NCBI RefSeq assembly: GCF_009905535.1 | Contig: NZ_JAAALA010000003.1 | Location: 62,001-126,000, forward strand | DNA from: Caulobacter sp. SLTY | GTDB lineage: Bacteria > Pseudomonadota > Alphaproteobacteria > Caulobacterales > Caulobacteraceae | Length of the DNA: 64,000 nucleotides | Direction: 5' to 3' | Shown here: positions 1 through 7,784 of the stretch, one piece after another | Numbering within the stretch: the first letter of the stretch is position 1 | Layout of the letters: each line of letters starts with the position of its first letter | Position numbers and translations under genes: made by a program | The notes under the pieces: model-generated | Told to the model about the DNA's origin: nothing | The model's database searches: none | What the model saw: the letters and a program-made list of their open reading frames with translations, nothing else

Positions 1-84
1 GAGAACGCGGTGGAAGCGGTGAACCGGCTGTTCACGGGCGACCATGATGGCAAGCTGCTGGTGCGAATCGCCCCTGAACCCTGA
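1..84 (+). CDS. C-terminus of an NADP-dependent MDR-family oxidoreductase (5' end outside window)
   Basis: An open frame enters from the window edge and codes 27 residues before a TGA. The tail, an ENAVEAVNRLF stretch followed by GKLLVRI, matches the end of medium-chain dehydrogenase/reductases of the CurA / leukotriene B4 dehydrogenase type, which reduce enones with NADPH. The catalytic and nucleotide-binding parts lie outside the window, so the call rests on this short tail only. The next gene starts 6 bp downstream on the same strand, which suggests one transcript. Confidence 0.55.
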   Translation, partial: ENAVEAVNRLFTGDHDGKLLVRIAPEP

Positions 85-90
85 GGATCA

Positions 91-483
91 ATGCCGGCTT
101 CGTTTGACGATTTCGAGATCGGCCAGGTCCATTCGCTGGGCGTGACCGCCGTGGACGCCAAGGCGCTCGACGCCTTCATCGCCGGCTTTGCGCCGGGCTG
201 GGACCCCGCGCGCGGGGCGCCGGACGCCATGGTCTACGCCATCTGGTCACGCCTGGAGCTGGAGGCCGGCGACCGCTGGGCCCAGACCAAGCGGCTGGGC
301 GTCGACGCCATGCGCTGGACCCGCAACCCGCCGCCCGGCGAGCTGCTGCGCGGCCGGATGACGGTGGTGGGCAAGGACGCGGTGGGCGAGGGCAAGGGGA
401 TCATCATCGCCCAGCACGACCTGTTGGATGAGGCCGGCCGGCTGGTGTTCAGCTGTTTGACGAGGGCTGTGTTCGCGCGATGA
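91..483 (+). CDS. MaoC-like hotdog-fold protein, 130 aa
   Basis: The protein opens with FDDFEIGQ, the usual start of MaoC-like (R)-hydratase/hotdog domains, and is the length of a single hotdog domain. Family members act on acyl-CoA thioesters as hydratases or thioesterases. I do not see the full hydratase-2 signature (D-x-N-P-x-H), so catalytic activity is uncertain. A GGA sits a few bases before the ATG. It lies 6 bp after the oxidoreductase and its TGA overlaps the next start (ATGA), so the three genes are probably translated from one mRNA. Cytoplasmic; substrate unknown. Confidence 0.6.
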   Translation: MPASFDDFEIGQVHSLGVTAVDAKALDAFIAGFAPGWDPARGAPDAMVYAIWSRLELEAGDRWAQTKRLGVDAMRWTRNPPPGELLRGRMTVVGKDAVGEGKGIIIAQHDLLDEAGRLVFSCLTRAVFAR

Positions 484-692
484 CCGAAGCGGTGAAGGGG
501 CCGGCGTCCTACTTTCCGTCGATCGAGAAGAAGTACGGCCAGCCGATCGCGCACTGGCAGCAGATCGTCAGGGGCGGCTATCCGGCCAAGCATATGGAGC
601 TGGTCGCCGTGCTCAAGGATCAGCACGGCATGGGGCATGGGCATGCCAATGCGGTGGTCGCCTACACCCTGGCGCAGGATGGCCTGAAGTAG
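480..692 (+). CDS. DUF4287 domain protein, 70 aa
   Basis: This small protein begins with a lead-in followed by GPASYFPSIEKKYG and contains a KHMELVAVLK / HGMGHGHANAVVAY pattern. That is the DUF4287 family as I remember it, common in actinobacteria and proteobacteria and of unknown biochemical function. The length matches the single-domain family. The start codon overlaps the stop of the preceding hotdog gene (ATGA), implying translational coupling. No signal peptide or membrane segment is visible. Confidence 0.7.
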   Translation: MTEAVKGPASYFPSIEKKYGQPIAHWQQIVRGGYPAKHMELVAVLKDQHGMGHGHANAVVAYTLAQDGLK

Positions 693-719
693 CGCGGCGC
701 TTTCGGAAAACCTTCCAGC

Positions 720-880
720 GACGGTGGGCCCGCCTCCTGGTCGGTCGCTCACGCTCCGAACCGTCCTCCGCCCACAAGCGGGCGGAGAGCGAAACGGTGT
801 CGCTTCGCTCTCCCCCATGAAATGGGGGAGTGGATTTGGCGAGCGCTGCAAGCGAGGCAAACCGAGGGGGTCCGCCAACG
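720..880. repeat. Palindrome-rich intergenic repeat element (REP-like)
   Basis: The gap between the DUF4287 gene and the sapC terminator has two perfect short hairpins: TCCGCCC at 767-773 pairs with GGGCGGA at 780-786, and CTCCCCCAT at 810-818 pairs with ATGGGGGAG at 822-830. The tail (GGCGAGCGCTGCAAGCGAG, then GAGGGGGTC) looks like intergenic palindromic repeats scattered through many alphaproteobacterial genomes. Short open frames through it look like chance frames. Family membership cannot be confirmed from one copy. Confidence 0.5.
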
Positions 881-907
881 AAAAAGGGCCGGTCTCGCGA
901 CCGGCCC
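881..907 (-). terminator. Rho-independent terminator of the SapC gene
   Basis: A perfect 9-bp GC stem (886-894 with 899-907) and a 4-base loop are followed, on the minus strand, by five T residues (881-885). It starts 26 bp past the stop codon of the SapC-family gene and is the clearest intrinsic terminator in the window. Confidence 0.85.
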
Positions 908-932
908 CTTCCGTACTCAAAGCCTTGAAGGC

Positions 933-1730
933 CTAGGCGTTACCGGCCGCTTGCTTCTGGGCGCGTTCGCTGGCGATGGCGACCAGGCGGTCCCAGCCGG
1001 CGAGCGAGGTCATGTGGTTGTAGATGCGCTCCAGGGCGCCGTTGTCGCGGATCTCGACCAGCTTCTCGGCCGACAGGGCGCGCAGCTTTTCTTCCGAGAC
1101 GGCGAAGTACTCGGCGATCACCACGGCCTGGCCCTGGGTGCCGTCCGGGTTGGTCGGGGTGAAGGTGGCCTGCTTGGTTTCCAGCAGGTCCAGCTCCTTG
1201 ATCAGGTTGACGAAGTTCTCGGTGCGGCGGCGCTCGCCCTCGAAGTCCTCGCAGAACTTGATGGCGTTCTGGGTGTAGTCGGAGGGCTCACCCTTTTCGT
1301 CGAACAGGGGCACCTGGCCGCCGTTCTCGTCGAACAGCTGGGCGCCGCGCTCGATGCAGACGATCATCCGCTGTTGCGCTTCATCCTGGGCCAGAACGAA
1401 GGGGTAGCGGCGGATGTAGGCCGGGACGTAGGCGCCGTTGGCGAACACGCCCTTGGCGTCGACGAACAGGTTTTCGCCCGGGTTGATGCCCAGCACGGCC
1501 AGCGGCTGGCGCTGGTCGCCCGCGAAGATGATCGGGAAGCAGAGGGCGGCAAACTGGAACTCGGCCACGGTCAGCGGCACGACATGACCGGCCGAGGCGA
1601 AAGCGAACGGGCCTTCCAGCTGCTTGACGCCGAGCTTGCCGTGCATCTCGCGGCTCAGCGGCTCGGGGCTGTTGTAGAACAGGACGTTGCCGGCGACCGG
1701 GCTGACGGAGGTTACGGTGGACGTTTCCAT
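933..1730 (-). CDS. SapC family protein, 265 aa
   Basis: The sequence fits the SapC family (named after a Campylobacter S-layer locus protein) along its length: a short leader, then LFYNSPEPLSREMHGKLG, a central FPIIFAGDQRQPLAVLGI and the YIRRYPFVLAQ motif that are typical of alphaproteobacterial members. The length, about 265 residues, is usual. The biochemical role is not established, and the S-layer link is by name only. No signal peptide is evident, so it is probably cytoplasmic. A strong terminator follows. Upstream (1731-1901) the opposite-strand MaoC gene is divergent, so both promoters should lie in that 171-bp gap. Confidence 0.85.
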   Translation of the reverse strand: METSTVTSVSPVAGNVLFYNSPEPLSREMHGKLGVKQLEGPFAFASAGHVVPLTVAEFQFAALCFPIIFAGDQRQPLAVLGINPGENLFVDAKGVFANGAYVPAYIRRYPFVLAQDEAQQRMIVCIERGAQLFDENGGQVPLFDEKGEPSDYTQNAIKFCEDFEGERRRTENFVNLIKELDLLETKQATFTPTNPDGTQGQAVVIAEYFAVSEEKLRALSAEKLVEIRDNGALERIYNHMTSLAGWDRLVAIASERAQKQAAGNA

Positions 1731-1901
1731 TTATGGCTCTGATTAGGCGGCGGCTAAGGCCGGGAAAGGTGGAGCGGCGCTTCTATCCGATCCAGCGGAA
1801 CCCGGCAATGCAACCGCTCTTGCAAGGCGAGATCATGGCCGCGGCCTCTTGCCCGCCCCTGGGTCAAGGCGCTTTGATCGGCCCAAACGGGAGAAGACGC
1901 C

Positions 1902-2753
1902 ATGCCGATCCAGTATCCGGAAATCCTGTCGCTGAAGAGCGACCCCCAGCCCTATAAGTGGGGCGACCGGGAGACCATGCTCTATGCGCTGGGCATCGGC
2001 CTGGGCGCCGACCCGATGAACGAGACGGAGCTGCCATTCGTCTACGAGAGCGGGCTGAAGGCGGTGCCGACCATGGCCACGGTGGTGGCCTGGGGCGCGG
2101 GGCCGCCCGCCGCCGGCATGGGGATCAACTACTTGATGGTGGTCCACGGCGAACAGAAGGTGGAGTTCCACAAGACCTTCCCGACAGAGGCCGAGATCAC
2201 CGCCGAGGGCCGCATCCTGGGCGCCTATGACAAGGGCGAAAAGGGGGCGGTGATCTATACCGAGACCGTGCTGAAGGACGCCAGGTCCGGCGAGAAGATC
2301 GCCACCCTGACCGGCTCGACGTTTGCGCGGGGAGATGGCGGCTTCGGCGGGCCGTCGGAAGGCGCGCCCGAGCCGCATGAGGTTCCCACGCGCGCGCCGG
2401 ACAAGACCGTGGAGTTCTCCACCCGGCCCGACCAGGCGCTGATCTACCGGCTCTCGGGGGACCGCAACCCGCTGCACAGCGACCCCAAGATCGCCAAGAT
2501 GGCGGGCTTCCCACGCCCGATCCTGCATGGGCTGTGCACCTATGGCGTCACCTGCCGCGCGGTGCTGCAGGAATACGCCGACTTTGATCCGGCCAAGATC
2601 AAGAGCCACCAGGTGCGGTTCTCCTCCCCGGTGTTCCCGGGCGAAACCATCGTGGTCGACCTGTGGAAGGACGGCGACGTGGTCAGCTTCGAGGCGCGGG
2701 TGAAGGAGCGCGGGGTGACCGTGGTCAAGAACGGCAAGACCCGGCTGGGTTAA
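1902..2753 (+). CDS. MaoC family (R)-specific enoyl-CoA hydratase (hydratase 2), double hotdog, 283 aa
   Basis: This resembles the hydratase-2 part of peroxisomal multifunctional enzyme 2. The C-terminal half carries the signature YRLSGDRNPLHSDP followed by AGFPRPILHG; in characterised enzymes the Asp and His of D-R-N-P-L-H are catalytic. The N-terminal half is a degenerate hotdog that forms the acyl-chain pocket in the family. The reaction is hydration of trans-2-enoyl-CoA to (R)-3-hydroxyacyl-CoA. GGGAGAA lies about 6 bases before the ATG. The stop shares TTAA with the stop of the convergent ogt gene. Probable role in fatty-acid or steroid side-chain breakdown. Confidence 0.85.
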   Translation: MPIQYPEILSLKSDPQPYKWGDRETMLYALGIGLGADPMNETELPFVYESGLKAVPTMATVVAWGAGPPAAGMGINYLMVVHGEQKVEFHKTFPTEAEITAEGRILGAYDKGEKGAVIYTETVLKDARSGEKIATLTGSTFARGDGGFGGPSEGAPEPHEVPTRAPDKTVEFSTRPDQALIYRLSGDRNPLHSDPKIAKMAGFPRPILHGLCTYGVTCRAVLQEYADFDPAKIKSHQVRFSSPVFPGETIVVDLWKDGDVVSFEARVKERGVTVVKNGKTRLG

Positions 2754-3295
2754 AGCAGGCGGGCCGTGGGGGGCACGAAGTGGGCCCCCTCGTGCTCCAG
2801 CAGCCATGTCTTGCGCGGCAGGCCGCCGCCGAAGCCGGTGAGCGAGCCGTCGGCGCCGATTACTCGGTGGCAGGGCACCACTACGGCGATGGGGTTGGAG
2901 CCGTTGGCCAGGCCGACCGCGCGGCTGGCGTCCGGCTTGCCGAGCTTGCGGGCCAGGGCGCCGTAGCTGCGGGTCTCGCCGTGGGGGATGGCCTTGAGCT
3001 CGGCCCAGACCGAATGCTGGAAGTCGCTGCCGACGGCGCTGGTCGGGATGCGGGCCAGGGCGGCCAGGTCGCCGGCGAAATAGGCGTCCAGGTTGTCGCG
3101 GACTTGGGGCGCGGCCCTGTCCTTTACCACCTGGGCCTTGGGATAGCTGCGGCGGACGCTGTGGAGGAAGTCCTCCTCGGCCCGGTCGAAGTGCAGCATC
3201 CGCAGCACCCCGGCCTCGTCGACAGCCAGCCACAGGCCGTCGATGGGCGAGGGATAGCGCTCGATGGTCAGGATTTCAGGCGGCTTTGCGGGCAT
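2750..3295 (-). CDS. ogt: Methylated-DNA--[protein]-cysteine S-methyltransferase
   Basis: The 181-residue protein has the active-site motif PCHRVIG, whose Cys accepts the alkyl group from O6-alkylguanine in the suicide repair reaction. The surrounding SYGALARKLGKPDASRAVG helix-turn-helix and the following GGGLPRKTWLLEHEG are also typical. Its start lies 20 bp inside the upstream Ada/AlkA gene, so the two are co-transcribed. Together they cover O6-alkylguanine and N3-alkyladenine damage. In E. coli Ada the alkylguanine domain is fused to the zinc sensor domain; here it is a separate protein. Confidence 0.93.
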   Translation of the reverse strand: MPAKPPEILTIERYPSPIDGLWLAVDEAGVLRMLHFDRAEEDFLHSVRRSYPKAQVVKDRAAPQVRDNLDAYFAGDLAALARIPTSAVGSDFQHSVWAELKAIPHGETRSYGALARKLGKPDASRAVGLANGSNPIAVVVPCHRVIGADGSLTGFGGGLPRKTWLLEHEGAHFVPPTARLL

Positions 3296-4760
3296 CGGCC
3301 TTCTCCTTGATCGCTTGGGCGTCGCCGGCCCACAGGTGCAGGGCGGCGTAGGCGCGCCAGGGCCGCCAAGCCTCGGCGCGCGCCAGCAGCTCGGCCGGGG
3401 TCGGGCGGCCGGCGGGCGTTTCCAGCGCCCGCATCAGGCCGATGTCGGCGGCGGGGAAGGCGTCCGGCTCGCGCAGCTGGCGCATGGCGATGTACTGGGC
3501 CGTCCATTCGCCGATGCCGGGCAGGGCCTTGAGCGCCTTGATGGCGGTGTCGAGGTCCTGGCGCGGGCCGAACAGGGTGGGGTCGGCCACGGCGGCGGCG
3601 GCCATGGCGCCCAAGGCCCGCGAGCGGGCGCCGGGCATGGGCAGGCGGGAGAGATCGGCGGCGGCCAGACGCGCTGGTTTGGGGAAGGCCAGGGTCAGAC
3701 CCTCCCGCGCCCAGGCGGGCGGCAGAGGCTCGCCATAGTCGGCGGCCAGGCGCCCCGCCAGCAGAACGGCGGCGTGGACGGTGATCTGCTGGCCGAGGAT
3801 GGCGCGAATGGCCAGTTCGAACCCGTCCCAGGCGCCCGGCACCCGCAGACCCGGCCGGCGGGCGATGCGAGAGGCCAGATCAGGATCGCGGGACAGATGG
3901 TCGGCGATGGCTACCGGGTCGGCGGCCAGGTCGAAGACCCGCCGAACCCGCGCCAGGATGGCCGGCAGGGCGCTGGGCCGGGGGAAACGCACCTGGACCG
4001 ACAGCTGGTCCTTGCCGGCGGGGCTGACGGCGAGCGTTCCCATCTCCCCGTCCAGTTCGATGGTCCGAGCGTAGTGATCGGCCTCGACCCGCTCGACGCC
4101 GGGGATGGCGCGAAGCTGGAGGAAGGCGATCAGGCCGTCCCAGTCGTAGGGCGGCTTGTATCTGAGCTTGAGCGTCACCCCGTCCGCCGGTTCAACACCG
4201 GCCGACCGGCGGCGCAGCGACGCCGGCGGGCGGCGGTAAAGGGCCTGGAAGGTCTCGTTGAAGCGGCGCACGCTGCCGAAGCCGGCGGCCAGGGCCACCT
4301 GAGCCATCGGCAGGTCGGTGTCGTGGATCAACTGCTTGGCCAGCAGCACCCGCCGGGTCTGGGCAACGCCGACCGGGGTGGCGCCGAGGTGCTCCTGGAA
4401 CAGCCGTCGAAGCTGGCGGTCGCCGAGGCCCAGGCGCGCGGCCAGCGCCTCCACATCCCCGCCATCCAACGCCCCGGCCTCGATCAGGCTGAGCGCCCGC
4501 GACACCGTGCTGGACGAGCCCTTCCAGGCCCCCAGGTCCGGCGAGGTCTCCGGCCGGCAGCGCAGGCAGGCGCGGAAGCCCGCGGCCTCGGCCGCGGCGG
4601 CGCTGGGGTAGAAGGTGATATTCTGGGGCTTTGGGGTTCGGGCTGGACAGATGGGGCGGCAGTAGATGCCGGTCGTCTTCACCCCGCCGAAGATTCGCCC
4701 GTCAAAACGGGGATCCCGAGACAGGATGGCGCGATAGCAGGCCTCGTGATCCAGTTCCAT
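3276..4760 (-). CDS. Ada-type sensor fused to AlkA 3-methyladenine DNA glycosylase, 494 aa
   Basis: Domains in order are an Ada zinc-binding domain (residues 1-75, with Cys34, Cys38, Cys65 and Cys68 in YCRPICP and CLRCRPE), an AraC-type helix-turn-helix (about 85-190), an AlkA N-terminal domain and a HhH-GPD glycosylase domain. The last has the hairpin LPGIGEWTA and a catalytic-Asp region FPAADIGL. In the family the zinc-site Cys is methylated by phosphotriesters and turns the protein into an activator of alkylation repair genes. The frame is open further upstream, but MELDHEACY is the conserved N-terminus, so the ATG at 4760 is chosen. The operon continues into ogt. Confidence 0.9.
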   Translation of the reverse strand: MELDHEACYRAILSRDPRFDGRIFGGVKTTGIYCRPICPARTPKPQNITFYPSAAAAEAAGFRACLRCRPETSPDLGAWKGSSSTVSRALSLIEAGALDGGDVEALAARLGLGDRQLRRLFQEHLGATPVGVAQTRRVLLAKQLIHDTDLPMAQVALAAGFGSVRRFNETFQALYRRPPASLRRRSAGVEPADGVTLKLRYKPPYDWDGLIAFLQLRAIPGVERVEADHYARTIELDGEMGTLAVSPAGKDQLSVQVRFPRPSALPAILARVRRVFDLAADPVAIADHLSRDPDLASRIARRPGLRVPGAWDGFELAIRAILGQQITVHAAVLLAGRLAADYGEPLPPAWAREGLTLAFPKPARLAAADLSRLPMPGARSRALGAMAAAAVADPTLFGPRQDLDTAIKALKALPGIGEWTAQYIAMRQLREPDAFPAADIGLMRALETPAGRPTPAELLARAEAWRPWRAYAALHLWAGDAQAIKEKADARKAA

Positions 4761-4899
4761 GCTCCTTATATGAGGGGAACCAAGGCCGCCGTCTCGCGGT
4801 TTTCGGACATCACCGTCCGCCCACAACCCTTGCCTTTTTGGGGATTTTGCGGTTTGAGCGGGCGGCAAAATTTCGAAACGATCTATCCCGAAGGACTGA

Positions 4900-5244
4900 A
4901 TGAAAGACCCGCTGAAGACAGGTTTCAACGACCGTATCGCCGCCGCCGCCGAAGCCAAGAAGGCCATGCTGGCGCGGATGAAGCCTAAGCCCACCGTCAC
5001 CGACCCCAACTTCGTCGACCGCGCCACCCGCAAGGCCCTGGAACTCGAAGCGATCCGCGCCCAGCGCGCCGCCGAGAAGGAAGCCGCCAAGGCGGAGCAG
5101 GAAGCCAAGCGCCAGGCTGAACTCGAGGCCCGCGCCGCCGTCGCCGAGACCGAGCTGGAAGCCAAGCGCCGCGAGCGCAAGGAACGCAAGGCCGCCGCCA
5201 AGGAAGAAGCGCGGCTGAAGAAGGAACTGCGGCGGGCGCACTAA
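4900..5244 (+). CDS. DUF6481 family protein, highly charged coiled coil, 114 aa
   Basis: The protein starts KDPLKTGFNDRIAAAAEAKKA and then runs as an almost uninterrupted Ala/Glu/Lys/Arg helix, the composition of DUF6481 proteins, which are common in Sphingomonadales and Caulobacterales and have no known function. GAAGGA lies 4 bases upstream of the ATG. It probably forms a soluble coiled coil. It is monocistronic, divergent from the alkylation-repair operon (139-bp gap) and convergent with the porin gene. Confidence 0.7.
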   Translation: MKDPLKTGFNDRIAAAAEAKKAMLARMKPKPTVTDPNFVDRATRKALELEAIRAQRAAEKEAAKAEQEAKRQAELEARAAVAETELEAKRRERKERKAAAKEEARLKKELRRAH

Positions 5245-5263
5245 GCGCCCACCCTGTCCCTTT

Positions 5264-6649
5264 CTAGAAGAACGCCGACAGGTTCAGCGACATGTAGAGC
5301 GTGTCGCGGCTGTCCGGCGCATTGGGGGCCGTTTCCAGGAAGCGGCCTTTGGCCAGCCACACCCCGTTGACCTCGAGCCGCAGGGCGTCTGGGACCAGCC
5401 AGTAGCGCACCCGGCCATCCAGCTGATAGCCGGCGAAGCGGCCCGAATCGCCTGCCGCATCGCGCACGCCGGTGGTCGAGAAGCTGTCAGTCGCCGAGGC
5501 CAGCCACAGGGCGCGGACGGCCAGGAAGCTGTCGAGGCGCGGGCTCTGGGTCATCTCCAGGCGAACCCCGGGCGAGACGATGTTCGACCGGCCAACGGCG
5601 TTGTAGATGCCGGACGGGGCGAAGTCGGCCCGGCGCATGCCGAACAGGGTGTCGAACCGGCCGTAGGAGGCGTCGCTGTCATCCCCGCTGGCGTAGTCTA
5701 CCTCCGCCGACAGCCGGGGCTTCCAGGCCGTCGAAAAGCTGTAGCCGACTTCGGCATGGGCGAAGCCGGCCTCGACGTCCAGGGTGGCGGCGGCGGGGCC
5801 GAGGCCCGCGCTGATCTCGCCGGTCTGGGCGATGACTTCGACCTCGTAGTCGAGCTTGCCGGCCGCCGGGTCGCGGACCACCCGCAGGCTGACGCTGTCG
5901 AGCGAGCGGTCGCGGGTCGGGCGGCCGGGGGCGTCCTTTTCCTCGAAGTGGAAGTAGCTGCCCTCCAGCATGGCCTTGCCGAAGGTGTCCGGCCGGCTGA
6001 GGACGCCGCCCCAGATGACCAGGTCGTCGTTCTCCTGGTCCCACTCGGTCTGGCTGTCGCGCACCGAGGCGCGGTCGTCGGGCAGACGCACATGGGGCAT
6101 GACCCAGACGGCCGACCCCTTCATCCCGGCCGGCAGGGCGGCGTCGAAGCGGACCCCGGTGTAGCCGTTGGTGGTGTTGCGATAATCGTCGGCGGCGACC
6201 AGCCGGCGGGAGCCGAGGTTGAGGGTGAAGCGGCCGGCCTGGACGCTGGCCTTGCCCTTGGCGAACGGGGAGTCGAAGTCGGCGGCGATATAGGCCTGGA
6301 CCAGTTCGAAGGTGTTGACCTCGCTGGTGGTGACCGGCGATCCGGCGTCATCTTCCCACACACGGCTGTCATGCAGCTCACCGACCAGGCGGACCGGGCC
6401 GGCGCGGTACTCGGCGCCGAGGATTGTGCGCAGGCTGATCAGGTCGTCGTGCTCATTGAAACCCGGGCGGGCCTGGCCGTCGATGGCCTCGTAGCGGATG
6501 CGCATCGACCCGCTCAGGGTCAGGTTGTCCGGCGCGTCGACGGCCTTGCCCACGGACCAGGGCGAAGGCTTGCTCTGGGCCAGGGCCGGCGAGGCGGCGA
6601 GGACGGCGGCCGAGGCCAGCAGGACGAGAGGAAGGCGGTGGGACAACAA
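5264..6649 (-). CDS. Alginate-export-family outer-membrane porin, about 461 aa
   Basis: A signal peptide (LPLVLLASAAVLAASPALAQ) is followed by amphipathic beta-strand sequence ending in SLNLSAFF, whose terminal Phe is an outer-membrane barrel hallmark. The pattern from GSMRIRYEAIDGQ through ELHDSRVWED and GRFTLNLGSRRLVA matches alginate_exp porins. They are often annotated as alginate export but mostly act as anion or substrate channels. The open frame continues 54 codons upstream into the divergent SDR gene; I prefer the TTG at 6649, which has GGAG five bases ahead and sits just before the signal peptide. Substrate unknown. Confidence 0.78.
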   Translation of the reverse strand: MLSHRLPLVLLASAAVLAASPALAQSKPSPWSVGKAVDAPDNLTLSGSMRIRYEAIDGQARPGFNEHDDLISLRTILGAEYRAGPVRLVGELHDSRVWEDDAGSPVTTSEVNTFELVQAYIAADFDSPFAKGKASVQAGRFTLNLGSRRLVAADDYRNTTNGYTGVRFDAALPAGMKGSAVWVMPHVRLPDDRASVRDSQTEWDQENDDLVIWGGVLSRPDTFGKAMLEGSYFHFEEKDAPGRPTRDRSLDSVSLRVVRDPAAGKLDYEVEVIAQTGEISAGLGPAAATLDVEAGFAHAEVGYSFSTAWKPRLSAEVDYASGDDSDASYGRFDTLFGMRRADFAPSGIYNAVGRSNIVSPGVRLEMTQSPRLDSFLAVRALWLASATDSFSTTGVRDAAGDSGRFAGYQLDGRVRYWLVPDALRLEVNGVWLAKGRFLETAPNAPDSRDTLYMSLNLSAFF

Positions 6650-6743
6650 TAAGGCTCCAGCCCGGCGGGCGTCGTTGGTGGTTGGTCGCCAAATGCCAAA
6701 GCCCCCCTTAGAATTGCCTAAACGACGTTCCAGGAGCGACACT

Positions 6744-7496
6744 ATGTCCGACCTCTTCTCCCTCGCCGGCCGCACGGCCCTGATCACCGGCGGCTCGCGC
6801 GGCATCGGCAAGATGATCGCCGCCGGCTACATCGCCGCCGGAGCGAAGGTCTACATCAGCGCCCGCAAGGAGGTCGCCTGCCGCGCCACGGCGGAGGAAC
6901 TGGGCTGTGTCGCCCTGCCGGCGGATGTGTCGACGATGGAGGGGATGGCGGCCCTGGCCGGGGCCTATCGCGAACATGAGAAGACGCTCGACATCCTGGT
7001 CAACAACGCCGGCGCCGCCTGGCTGGCCCCGTTCGACGAGTTCCCGGAGAAGGGCTGGGACAAGGTCATGGACCTCAATGTCAAGACGCCCTTCTACCTG
7101 ACCCGGGAGCTGGCCCCCGAACTTCGCGCCGCCGCGACCGCGGAGCGGCCGGCCAAGGTGATCAACATCGCCAGCATCGACGGCATCGCGGTGAACCCCC
7201 AGGAAACCTACCCCTACGCCGCCAGCAAGGCCGGGCTGATCCACCTGACCCGGCGGATGGCCAAGACCCTGATCGCCGACAACATCGTCTGCAGCGCCAT
7301 CGCCCCCGGCGCCTTCGCCAGCGACATGAACATCGCCGCCCGCGACCAGGCCGAGGCGGTGGCCTCCCGCGTGCCGGCCAAGCGGATCGGGACCGACGAG
7401 GACATGGCCGGGGCGGCCATCTACCTGGCCTCGCGGGCCGGGGACTATGTGGTCGGGGCGACACTCACCGTCGATGGCGGGGTGGCGTTCTGCTGA
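6744..7496 (+). CDS. Short-chain dehydrogenase/reductase (RhlG / 3-oxoacyl reductase-like), 250 aa
   Basis: It has the NAD(P)-binding TGGSRGIG motif near the N-terminus, NNAGAAW in the middle, and a catalytic Ser-Tyr-Lys set (NIASIDG, then YAASK). The C-terminus GATLTVDGGVAF is typical of SDRs. The closest resemblance is to RhlG-type 3-oxoacyl reductases, but substrate cannot be read from sequence. AGGAG lies 7 bases before the ATG, which excludes the longer upstream frame. It is divergent from the porin gene with 94 bp between starts. Confidence 0.85.
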   Translation: MSDLFSLAGRTALITGGSRGIGKMIAAGYIAAGAKVYISARKEVACRATAEELGCVALPADVSTMEGMAALAGAYREHEKTLDILVNNAGAAWLAPFDEFPEKGWDKVMDLNVKTPFYLTRELAPELRAAATAERPAKVINIASIDGIAVNPQETYPYAASKAGLIHLTRRMAKTLIADNIVCSAIAPGAFASDMNIAARDQAEAVASRVPAKRIGTDEDMAGAAIYLASRAGDYVVGATLTVDGGVAFC

Positions 7497-7497
7497 G

Positions 7498-7692
7498 CTA
7501 GAAGTTGCGCTTGGCCACTCGGCCCAGCGCGCCCACGGCGGCGGCGGCAAACTCGGCGGTGCGCCAGGCGGTCTCGCGGTTCTCGGCCTGGCCGCTGGCG
7601 GCGACCTTGGCGTCGAGGTTCATCAGGGTCCAGGTCCAGCGCTGGTTCTCTGGGCGCACGAACATGGCGTAGCCGTCAGGGGTGTGGGTCAC
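7498..7692 (-). CDS. Conserved small hypothetical protein, 64 aa
   Basis: The frame runs from a GTG to a TAG that lies one base beyond the SDR stop. The start is supported by GGGAGGAATTGTTCA directly upstream (GGAGG, spacing 8). The sequence has the feel of a conserved protein (MFVRPENQRWTWTLMNLD, then ENRETAWRTAEFAAAA) but I know no function. No signal peptide or membrane segment. It lies 92 bp downstream of the histidine kinase gene on the same strand and could be the last gene of that operon. Confidence 0.6.
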   Translation of the reverse strand: MTHTPDGYAMFVRPENQRWTWTLMNLDAKVAASGQAENRETAWRTAEFAAAAVGALGRVAKRNF

Positions 7693-7700
7693 TGAACAAT

Positions 7701-7724
7701 TCCTCCCGGTTTGAGCCGGGAGGA
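7701..7724 (-). promoter_or_regulatory. Hairpin that includes the ribosome-binding site of the downstream small gene
   Basis: On the minus strand TCCTCCCGG (7716-7724) pairs perfectly with CCGGGAGGA (7701-7709) across a 6-base loop. The 3' arm contains the GGGAGGA Shine-Dalgarno of the 64-aa gene (GTG at 7692), so folded RNA would hide the ribosome-binding site. It could also simply be an intercistronic stabilising hairpin after the kinase gene; there is no T-tract. Confidence 0.45.
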
Positions 7725-7784
7725 TGCGCGCGCGATTTCCAGAGCGGGCGGCGGACGCGGCGCCGATTCAGTGCAGGACGGCTC

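Noticed and set aside
4761..5201. Longer N-terminus for the Ada/AlkA protein
   Set aside because: The extra 147 residues overlap the DUF6481 gene and are Ser/Ala/Arg-rich; the Ada domain begins at the ATG at 4760.
6650..6811. Longer N-terminus for the porin
   Set aside because: It would run into the SDR gene and place residues before the signal peptide.
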